A DNA stretch of 12,583 nt from Caldilineae bacterium (lineage in GTDB: Bacteria > Chloroflexota > Anaerolineae > J102): contig DUEF01000276.1 in assembly GCA_011176555.1 (NCBI GenBank), positions 1 through 12,583 of the forward strand, read 5' to 3'. The translations under genes were made by a program, and so were the position numbers. The notes below the pieces were generated by a model. That model was not told where the DNA came from and did no database searches. It worked only from the letters and a program-made list of their open reading frames with translations. Below are positions 6,809 through 12,583 of the stretch, piece after piece (the stretch's first letter is position 1; every line of letters starts with the position of its first letter).

Positions 6809-9004
6809 TTAGAGAATCCGCGCCAGCTCACGCAGCTCCATAAACCACTCTTGTTTGGTGCGCTCGTGTGGCCAGTCAACCTCCGCCATCGCCTTTTCCA
6901 GTTCGGTCGCGACAATATCCTTGCCGCTCAGCCCCAAACAAAGATAATCGAAGGCGTCCGCCTCAAGGGATTGCAGGGTTTCCACCGCGGCCGTCGCCAG
7001 GCGGGCGGCCAGGATGCGGTCGAAGGGCGAGGGGGAGCCGCCGCGCTGCACATGTCCCAGACGCACCGAACGTACATCGAAAAGATCGCCCCCCTCCTCT
7101 TCCATGATGTTCTGCACCATGTCTAAATTGTAGGCTGGCGACGCTCGCTCGTTGAGGATGAGAATGGAGAGGCGCTTTCCCCGTTCAAAACCGACACGCA
7201 ACATTTCCACATCGTCGGCAAGCTGTTGCAAGGAAATGCCCTCTTCAGGCAGGTACACCTGCTCCGCGCCGCTCGCCAGCGCCGCCATCAGCGCCAGATA
7301 GCCGCAATCATGGCCGAAAACCTCGACGACGAACGCTCGCTTATTGGAGCCGGCTGTGTCTTTGATCTTGTCCAGGGCTGAGATGATGTTGTTCAGGGCC
7401 GTGTCCGCGCCAATGGCGAATTCGGTGGCGGGCAGGTTGTTGTTGATGCTGGCGGGAATCAGGATTAACGGTATTTTCAGGGCAGGGTGCTCCGTCTGAT
7501 GCTTCTTGATGAACGCGGCGTTTTCGTAAGCGTCCATGCCCCCGAGCAGCATAACAGCTGTAATCTGTTTTTCTGCCAGGACTCTAGCCAGGACTGGTAA
7601 ATCTTGTTCGCCAAGGATGAGGCGTCCCGCGCCCAGTTCCGAACCGCCACTGGGTGCCCAACCGCTGACATCCATCCAGCCCAGTTCTCTGATTTCCCCT
7701 TCCAGCAACCCTTCGAAGCCATAGGTCGCGCCGAAGATCTTGTAGCCGCTATCCAGCGCCATACGCGTCAGGATGCGCACACCGGCATTCATACCTGGCG
7801 AATCATGTCCGGCCGTCACGACCAGGATGTTGCCCAGGGGGGCCTGTTCGTGCGGCTTGCTGCGCGTCAGCAATTCCAGGAGATCCAGTTGATCCTGAAA
7901 ACTGAGTCCTCGCAGATCCAGGGCGCTTTCGTAATCCCCCTCATCGACTTTTTCCCCCACCCTCCTGCTTTTCTCCACCACATCGACCAGAGAGGTTGCA
8001 TGAACTTGGTTGTTGACGATGCCCAACATGCGAGGTGGCTCATCTGCACCATAGATCAGCAGATTCTCCACCGCGACTGCGCCCAAACGGGTGGCTAGCA
8101 CCCGGTCGAAGGCGCTGGGAGCGCCGCCGCGTTGCACGTGCCCCAAAACCGTCACCCGCGCTTCGATACCCAAGCGCCTGTCGAGTACATCTTTGATGGT
8201 GTTGGTGTTCAACGGCAGGCCATCGGGGTGGCGCGCACCCTCGGCCACGATAATGATGTTGTGTCTGCGGCCGGCGTCTCCCCCGCGCTTGAGAGAGGCG
8301 ATCATTTTTTGATGCCAGCGTGGATCCAATTCCTGCTCGGGGATAAGCACCCAATGCGCGCCAGCGGCTACAGCGCCCGCCAAAGCCAGATAACCGCAGT
8401 GCCGGCCCATCACTTCCATGATGAAGGTGCGATGGTGGGCCGACGCCGTGCTCGCCAATTGGTCGGCGGCGGTGACAATGCGATGCAGAGCGGTGTCCGC
8501 GCCGATCGACATATCGCTGCCGTAGGTGTCGTTATCGATAGAACCGGGCAGGCCGACGACCGCCAACGTGGGCGTCGTATGTCTCTCCGGCGGCTCGATT
8601 CGCCCCAGAGCAGCGGCCTCTTGCAGCAAGTCCGGCCATTCTTCGGAGAGGATGCGCGCGCCAGTGAGCGAGCCATCACCGCCGATAACAACCAAGCCAT
8701 CGATGCCAAGCCGATAAAGGTTGACCGCGGCCTGCAAACGGCCCTCCCGCTGGCGGAAACGGTCGCAACGGGCGGTGCCCAGGAATGTGCCCCCCCGTTG
8801 CAGAATCCCGCCCACCGACCACCAGTGCATCTCCTCAATGCTATCCCCACCATCGACCGCGCCCTGCCAGCCGCTGTGGATGCCATAAACCTTAAGACCA
8901 TGATGCAGCCCCATGCGTACGGCTGCTCGTACGGCTGCGTTCATGCCTGGCGCGTCCCCACCGCTCGTCATCACGGCAATGCTTTTTACTTTCCTTTCGG
9001 CCAT
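6809..9004 (-). CDS. tandem-duplicated (eukaryote-type) 6-phosphofructokinase
   Basis: A 731-aa protein of two fused PFK domains; ordinary bacterial PFK is about 320 aa. The N half (about 1-370) is catalytic: TSGGDAPGMN (13-22), GGDGS (108-112, the Gly that marks ATP rather than pyrophosphate use), PGSIDND (153-159, Asp157 being the likely base), MGRHCGY (199-205) and HVQRGGAPSAFDR (289-301). The C half (about 392-731) keeps the fold and the sugar-phosphate motif HVQRGGSPSPFDR (651-663), but GGDGS has become GGMDA and SIDND has become SINNN (519-523), so it should be inactive and regulatory. This is the layout of animal and fungal PFK, and motifs such as SIDND...GADTALHR and EVMGRHCGYLAL resemble those enzymes by eye. 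It should phosphorylate fructose 6-phosphate in glycolysis. GAGGA (minus strand, 9014-9018) lies 9 nt before the ATG. Confidence 0.94.
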   Translation of the reverse strand: MAERKVKSIAVMTSGGDAPGMNAAVRAAVRMGLHHGLKVYGIHSGWQGAVDGGDSIEEMHWWSVGGILQRGGTFLGTARCDRFRQREGRLQAAVNLYRLGIDGLVVIGGDGSLTGARILSEEWPDLLQEAAALGRIEPPERHTTPTLAVVGLPGSIDNDTYGSDMSIGADTALHRIVTAADQLASTASAHHRTFIMEVMGRHCGYLALAGAVAAGAHWVLIPEQELDPRWHQKMIASLKRGGDAGRRHNIIIVAEGARHPDGLPLNTNTIKDVLDRRLGIEARVTVLGHVQRGGAPSAFDRVLATRLGAVAVENLLIYGADEPPRMLGIVNNQVHATSLVDVVEKSRRVGEKVDEGDYESALDLRGLSFQDQLDLLELLTRSKPHEQAPLGNILVVTAGHDSPGMNAGVRILTRMALDSGYKIFGATYGFEGLLEGEIRELGWMDVSGWAPSGGSELGAGRLILGEQDLPVLARVLAEKQITAVMLLGGMDAYENAAFIKKHQTEHPALKIPLILIPASINNNLPATEFAIGADTALNNIISALDKIKDTAGSNKRAFVVEVFGHDCGYLALMAALASGAEQVYLPEEGISLQQLADDVEMLRVGFERGKRLSILILNERASPAYNLDMVQNIMEEEGGDLFDVRSVRLGHVQRGGSPSPFDRILAARLATAAVETLQSLEADAFDYLCLGLSGKDIVATELEKAMAEVDWPHERTKQEWFMELRELARIL

Positions 9005-9057
9005 GTCATTCTGTCCTCTAAAACCGATTGCAGAGATGAAATTGTCTCTCGCTCCAT

Positions 9058-9085
9058 TCTATACCAGCCATAACTGCAAAGGCAA
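9058..9085 (-). promoter_or_regulatory. candidate phosphofructokinase promoter
   Basis: On the minus strand, TTGCCT (9085-9080) is 16 bp before TATAGA (9063-9058), which is preceded by TGG, an extended -10. Transcription would start near 9051, giving a leader of about 47 nt. Within that leader AGAGA (9032-9036) and TCTCT (9045-9049) form a short inverted repeat that could be an operator. Confidence 0.42.
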
Positions 9086-9106
9086 CCCCAATTCCACTAA
9101 AAACGT

Positions 9107-9135
9107 TTGACAAAGAACAAATATGAGTGTACAAT
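9107..9135 (+). promoter_or_regulatory. sigma70-like promoter of the ROK regulator
   Basis: A perfect TTGACA (9107-9112), a 17-bp spacer and TACAAT (9130-9135) form a near-consensus promoter. Start would be near 9142, about 45 nt before ATG 9187. It points away from the phosphofructokinase gene. Confidence 0.75.
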
Positions 9136-9142
9136 GAAACTT

Positions 9143-9159
9143 AGTTAGATAAATTAACT
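9143..9159. promoter_or_regulatory. operator-like inverted repeat downstream of the ROK promoter
   Basis: AGTTA (9143-9147) and TAACT (9155-9159) are exact inverted arms spaced 7 bp apart in an AT-rich stretch, directly at and after the expected start point. ROK repressors such as XylR bind AT-rich palindromes with TTAGTT-like arms, so autoregulation is likely. Confidence 0.45.
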
Positions 9160-9186
9160 TACAAACCATCTCACTTGCTGCCACTC

Positions 9187-10383
9187 ATGTCGAAACGGCG
9201 GAAAGCGACACGCAAACAAACAAAAAAACATAACCGGCGTCTGGTTCTGAAGACGATTTATGATGCCGGGGAAATCAGCAGGGCGGGCGTAGCCCGCGTA
9301 ACCGATCTGACGCGTCCCACTGTTTCCGCCATTGCGGCTGAATTGATGGCGGATGGCCTTATCCAAGAGGTTGGCCGGACGTTATCGAGTGGGGGGAAAC
9401 CGGCCACGCTCCTGGGCGTGATCGCTGATTCCCGGCATCTTGTTGGTCTCGATCTGGCGAACAGCGAATTTCGCGGCGCTGTGATCAATTTGCGTGGCGA
9501 GATTCGGCATCGCTTCAGCATCCCGATCCAGGATCAGGACGGAGAGGCAGCGCTAGCACTGGTGTATCAGCTTGTGGATGAATTGAACGCCAGCGCCGAC
9601 GGCCCGATCCTCGGCATTGGCATCGGCGCCCCGGGCCTGATGGATGTCGATCAGGGCGTCGTACGCGCAGCCGTCAATCTGGATTGGCGGGATTTACCCC
9701 TGGGCGACATCCTTATCGAGCGTTACGGCGTTCCGGTTTATATCGCCAACGATAGCCAGGTGGCCGCTCTGGGCGAATTCACGTTCGGCCAACACGACGA
9801 TATTCAGAATTTGGCTGTGCTCAAAGTGGGGCGAGGCGTCGGCGCTGGTATCATCCTTGATGGCGTTCTCTATTATGGCGATGGTTACGGTGCAGGTGAG
9901 ATCGGCCACTTCAAGGTCGTCGAGAAGGGTGATCTCTGTCGCTGCGGGCATTTTGGCTGCCTGGAGACCATCGCCAGCACCCAGGCGATTGTCCGCCAGG
10001 CCAAAATTACGGCGAATTCGCCCGCGTCCTTACTCCATCGTTTCGCGGCTGCGTCGGAAAAGATCACGACCGAGATTGTGTTGGATGCAGTCAAGGCCGG
10101 TGATGCGGCGCTGGTGGACATCATCGCCAATGCCGGGCGCTATCTGGGCTTTGCCGTAGCGGGCTTGGTCAGTATTCTCAACATCGAGACGGTGGTTGTC
10201 GCCGGCAGCGGGGCCCGTTTTGGTTCCGTTTTGTTGGAATCCCTCAAGCAGGAGATGCAACGCCGTTCCCTTTCGCAATTGGCGCAGAACACCCATGTCA
10301 GCGCCAGCGCCCTGGGCGACGATATCGTCATTCTCGGCGCGGCCGCGCTGTTGCTCCACAACGAACTGGGCTTGGTCGGCTAG
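9187..10383 (+). CDS. ROK-family transcriptional repressor (NagC/XylR type)
   Basis: A 398-aa protein: a basic N-terminal tail, a winged helix-turn-helix at about 17-72 (GEISRAGVARVTDLTRPTVS, wing GRTLSSGGKP), then an ASKHA/ROK sugar-binding domain. The ROK zinc site is complete: His241 in GEIGH and Cys251, Cys253 and Cys258 in CRCGHFGCLE. The first phosphate loop reads DLANS instead of DxGGT, so it should bind sugar without acting as a kinase. The inducer is unknown; glucose, xylose or N-acetylglucosamine are usual for the family. It is divergent from phosphofructokinase and upstream of a ROK-like kinase and a deacetylase, all plausible targets. ATG 9187 is chosen; a TTG at 9175 would add 4 residues, and neither start has a clear ribosome-binding site. 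Confidence 0.9.
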   Translation: MSKRRKATRKQTKKHNRRLVLKTIYDAGEISRAGVARVTDLTRPTVSAIAAELMADGLIQEVGRTLSSGGKPATLLGVIADSRHLVGLDLANSEFRGAVINLRGEIRHRFSIPIQDQDGEAALALVYQLVDELNASADGPILGIGIGAPGLMDVDQGVVRAAVNLDWRDLPLGDILIERYGVPVYIANDSQVAALGEFTFGQHDDIQNLAVLKVGRGVGAGIILDGVLYYGDGYGAGEIGHFKVVEKGDLCRCGHFGCLETIASTQAIVRQAKITANSPASLLHRFAAASEKITTEIVLDAVKAGDAALVDIIANAGRYLGFAVAGLVSILNIETVVVAGSGARFGSVLLESLKQEMQRRSLSQLAQNTHVSASALGDDIVILGAAALLLHNELGLVG

Positions 10384-10456
10384 TTTCAGTAACCGCCACG
10401 GAGCTAACGATTGTTCCCAGACTGCGCCGGGAAAATGACGCCCTCACGGACAGCTC

Positions 10457-10519
10457 ACTCTGATAAAGAAAAACGCTGATTTTTTCTACTTTTCTATCTG
10501 AGTTCCTCCCTATCAGAGT
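10457..10519. promoter_or_regulatory. three copies of a TATCAGAGT-like element
   Basis: ACTCTGATA (10457-10465, inverted), TATCTGAGT (10495-10503, one mismatch) and TATCAGAGT (10511-10519). The two direct copies are 16 bp apart and extend to CTATC[A/T]GAGT. Between them and the first copy is an A/T hairpin, AGAAAAA (10467-10473) against TTTTTCT (10481-10487). The set lies in the 283-bp gap between the ROK repressor and the ROK-like protein and may be regulator half-sites. No convincing promoter was found in the gap. Confidence 0.4.
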
Positions 10520-10666
10520 ATTTCTGATTGGCCGTTCGTTCGCTACAAAGTTTTGTCGATGTGTGCGCCATTAGCGCCTACTCAACAAAAAGACTCTGCA
10601 CGAAGAAATCCGTGTTCCCTTATCCGTGTTTACAAAAATCAACACACCTATTTCGATAACAACACC

Positions 10667-12058
10667 ATGTTCACTTTTCACGAATCGCCTTCCCTCATCC
10701 CCCCACTCGATCCTGGTTTCCGTCCCGCGGCGCTGGCGAACCGCGCTTACCGGCGGGCGGTCGAAGCGGCTGGCGGGGGAGAACGCCTGCTGTTCGGGCT
10801 AGAACGGGCGGACGGCTCGGTGTCCCGTTTCGAGACGCGCGTTTTTCCCGATGGCCATCCCCGCGCCGCAGACAATCTGTTTTACGCCGAGCGCTTGCTC
10901 AAGTTTTTGCTGTGGCAGCGCGGGGCCTGGCGCGTGTTCGTGGGCGGTCCCTCCGCCATCGGCGACTATCTTCAACAAGTCTATTCGCCTCATGGCCCTC
11001 GCACCTTCGATTACCATTTCATGGGCGAAAAGGTTTACCTCAAACCCTTCACCGTGCTTCCCTGCTCGGCCGACGAAGTCCCGCCCGCACAGGAAAGCAG
11101 CCGGGCTCTGGGCCGCCATCTCGACGGTTGTCGCATCGGTTTCGATCTCGGCGCTTCCGATGTCAAAGTCTCGGCGGTGATCGATGGCAAGGCCATTTAC
11201 AGCAACGAGATCGTGTGGGAGCCGGTCATCCAGACCGATCCCGATTATCATTATCAGCGCATCCGAGCGGCTTTGCGCGAGGCCGCGGCGAAAATGCCCC
11301 GCGTCGACGCCATCGGCGGCAGTTCGGCGGGCGTGTATGTGAATAATCAGCCGCGCGTCGCTTCCCTTTATCGCGGCATCCCCGAGGAGCGTTTCGACGA
11401 AATCCGCACCATGTTTTTGCGCCTGCGAGACGAGTTCGGCGCGCCGTTGGAGGTGGTGAACGATGGCGAGGTGACGGCGCTGGCGGGCTCCATGTCGTTG
11501 GAAGACAACGGCATCCTCGGCATCGCTATGGGTTCCAGCGAGGCGACCGGCTACGTGAACCTGGCCGGGAATATCACGGGCTGGTTGAACGAGTTGGCTT
11601 TTGCGCCGGTCGATTATCAGCCCGCGGCGCCGGTCGACGAATGGTCGGGGGACAAAGGCGTGGGCGCGCTCTATTTTTCGCAACAATGCGTGTTCCGCCT
11701 GGCTCCCCAGGTCGGGTTGGAGCCGGTGGGCGAGACCAAGGCAGCGAAGCTGAAGTCGGTGCAAAAGCATCTGGAAGCGGGTCACGAAGGCGCTCGCCAG
11801 ATCTGGGAGAGCATCGGCGTTTACCTGGGCTACACGTTGGCCCATTACGCCGATTTCTACGAACTCAAACACGTCCTCATCCTCGGTCGCGTCACCTCCG
11901 GCTCCGGTGGCCCCATCATCCTCGAAAACGCTCGCAAAGTCCTGGCCGCCGAATTCCCCGAATTGGCGCACATCCACATCCAACTACCGGACGAAAAATC
12001 CCGTCGCGTGGGCCAATCCATCGCCGCGGCCAGCCTGCCGGAGTTGCGTCGAGCGTAA
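10667..12058 (+). CDS. atypical ROK-family / ASKHA sugar-kinase-like protein
   Basis: A 463-aa protein. Residues 1 to about 155 form an N-terminal region I do not recognise (GGERLLFGLERADGSVSRFETRVFPDG, then FLLWQRGAWRVFVGGPSAIG). From about 158 it is ROK/ASKHA-like: IGFDLGASDVK (158-167, phosphate-1 with Asp160), IGGSSAGVYV, VNDGEVTAL (the Asn265-Asp266 pair matches the catalytic position of ROK kinases) and IAMGSSEATGYV (second phosphate loop). The ROK zinc motif CxCGxxGC is missing and is replaced by a stretch around DEWSGDKGVGALYFS. It probably binds or phosphorylates a sugar; activity is not assured. The frame stays open upstream to TTG 10553, but residues coded by 10553-10666 look non-coding, so ATG 10667 is preferred. 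Its stop lies inside repeat copy 2. Confidence 0.72.
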   Translation: MFTFHESPSLIPPLDPGFRPAALANRAYRRAVEAAGGGERLLFGLERADGSVSRFETRVFPDGHPRAADNLFYAERLLKFLLWQRGAWRVFVGGPSAIGDYLQQVYSPHGPRTFDYHFMGEKVYLKPFTVLPCSADEVPPAQESSRALGRHLDGCRIGFDLGASDVKVSAVIDGKAIYSNEIVWEPVIQTDPDYHYQRIRAALREAAAKMPRVDAIGGSSAGVYVNNQPRVASLYRGIPEERFDEIRTMFLRLRDEFGAPLEVVNDGEVTALAGSMSLEDNGILGIAMGSSEATGYVNLAGNITGWLNELAFAPVDYQPAAPVDEWSGDKGVGALYFSQQCVFRLAPQVGLEPVGETKAAKLKSVQKHLEAGHEGARQIWESIGVYLGYTLAHYADFYELKHVLILGRVTSGSGGPIILENARKVLAAEFPELAHIHIQLPDEKSRRVGQSIAAASLPELRRA

Positions 12059-12158
12059 AACGTAAGGTGACGTAGCCGCAACCAAATGGTAGCGTGGTGC
12101 GTATTGCGTGGTCCGTCAAGTGGGCATCGAAAAAACGGACCACGGACCACGCACCACG
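12054..12158. repeat. hairpin-forming intergenic repeat, copy 2
   Basis: A 105-bp second copy of the element at 2003-2100. Its first bases supply the TAA stop of the ROK-like gene (12056-12058). A long inverted repeat, 12093-12116 against 12135-12158, pairs 21 of 24 positions around an 18-nt loop, a very stable hairpin. Compared with copy 1 it has one extra GACCACG unit in the right arm. Confidence 0.85.
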
Positions 12159-12205
12159 GATAGGAAAAACATGCCCCCCCAAAAAAAAGTGGCTACATCC
12201 ACCTG

Positions 12206-12233
12206 AATACCCAATACCCAATATCCAAAATCC
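12206..12233. repeat. short degenerate heptamer tandem repeat
   Basis: Four units of 7 bp: AATACCC, AATACCC, AATATCC, AAAATCC, ending 1 nt before the ATG of the next gene. A run of seven C and eight A lies at 12174-12188. No ribosome-binding site is visible here. Confidence 0.6.
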
Positions 12234-12234
12234 C

Positions 12235-12583
12235 ATGAATTTCCATCTTCCCACCGCCCAAATCTTCATCCCCGACAACCAACCTCTTCCCGCCGCTCTC
12301 GCTCGCACCACCCACATGGGGATCGGCGCGCACCAGGATGACCTGGAGATCATGGCCATCGACGGCATCCTCGCCTGTTTCGGCCAGCCCGACCGCTGGT
12401 TCACCGGCGTGGTCGTCACGGATGGCCGCGGCTCGCCCCGCGCCGGCATCTACGGCGACTACACTGACGACCAGATGCACGCAGTCCGCATCCTCGAACA
12501 GAAAAAGGCTGCGGTCGTGGGCGAATACGCGGCCCAGGTGTTTCTGGATTACCCCAGCGCCGCGGTCAAGGATGGCGGGGATA
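12235..12583 (+). CDS. PIG-L (LmbE-like) family deacetylase, N-terminal part (3' partial)
   Basis: The frame opens at ATG 12235 and runs off the right edge, giving 116 residues. The family metal site is at 32-38, AHQDDLE, equivalent to the usual AHPDDE whose His and Asp bind zinc and whose first Asp is the base. The typical TDGRGSPR follows at 62-69. PIG-L enzymes remove N-acetyl groups from GlcNAc-containing substrates (GlcNAc-PI, GlcNAc-inositol, chitin-derived sugars and others). Placed after a ROK-like kinase and a ROK repressor, a role in amino-sugar breakdown is reasonable but inferred. No ribosome-binding site is visible and the upstream ATG at 12171 is in another frame. Confidence 0.85.
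   Translation, partial: MNFHLPTAQIFIPDNQPLPAALARTTHMGIGAHQDDLEIMAIDGILACFGQPDRWFTGVVVTDGRGSPRAGIYGDYTDDQMHAVRILEQKKAAVVGEYAAQVFLDYPSAAVKDGGD

Noticed and set aside
8132..9073. A 313-codon open frame on the plus strand
   Set aside because: It is antisense to the catalytic half of phosphofructokinase, whose motifs are unambiguous.
10467..10487. A/T-only hairpin as an intrinsic terminator of the ROK repressor
   Set aside because: The stem has a single G-C pair and a 7-nt loop, too weak for a confident intrinsic terminator, although the T-run is suggestive.
10553..10666. Upstream extension of the ROK-like protein from TTG 10553 or ATG 10559
   Set aside because: The 38 extra residues look non-coding, no ribosome-binding site supports them, and the AT-rich stretch fits a leader better.
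10799..11983. A 394-codon open frame on the minus strand
   Set aside because: It lies wholly inside the ROK-like gene, shows no recognisable motif and has the composition expected of the antisense of a GC-rich gene.
12206..12233. Possible CRISPR-like or microsatellite array
   Set aside because: The units are only 7 bp, adjacent without spacers, and there are just four degenerate copies.

Overview
The window is bacterial DNA of moderately high GC with dense genes on both strands and short intergenic regions. Tandem type IV ABC exporters, ROK regulators, a PIG-L deacetylase, TTG starts and patchy Shine-Dalgarno use would fit a Chloroflexota (Anaerolineae/Caldilineae-like) genome. That placement is an impression from gene content and style, not a computed assignment.

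Layout, left to right. (1) 2-745 is the C-terminal part of an M1-family zinc aminopeptidase, cut by the window edge. (2) 836-5988 is a rightward unit: a strong sigma70-like promoter with a perfect palindrome at the expected start point, a MarR regulator, a small membrane methyltransferase of the ICMT/PEMT type, then two half-transporters forming a heterodimeric ABC exporter with one degenerate and one consensus ATP site. A hairpin-forming intergenic repeat sits between the methyltransferase and the exporter, and a second copy lies about 10 kb away at 12054-12158. (3) 5989-6209 is a leader rich in inverted repeats ahead of thioredoxin (6210-6536). (4) A convergent intergenic region follows, holding a large nested hairpin and one doubtful small ORF. 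(5) 9004-6809 (minus strand) is a 731-aa tandem-duplicated 6-phosphofructokinase. Its N half keeps the catalytic residues and its C half has lost them, the architecture of eukaryotic PFK. (6) Divergent from it is a ROK-family repressor (9187-10383) with a near-consensus promoter and an operator-like inverted repeat. (7) After a 283-bp gap with repeated CTATC-GAGT elements comes an atypical ROK/ASKHA sugar-kinase-like protein (10667-12058), then repeat copy 2, then the start of a PIG-L deacetylase running off the right edge.

How the genes may work together: the MarR block looks like a self-regulated export/detoxification operon. The right-hand block (PFK, ROK repressor, ROK-like kinase, PIG-L deacetylase) looks like sugar or amino-sugar catabolism feeding glycolysis. 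The points most worth a second look are the eukaryote-type PFK, the paired hairpin repeat, the atypical ROK-like protein next to a deacetylase, and the structured leader before thioredoxin. I saw no CRISPR array, tRNA, rRNA, insertion sequence or obvious defence system.
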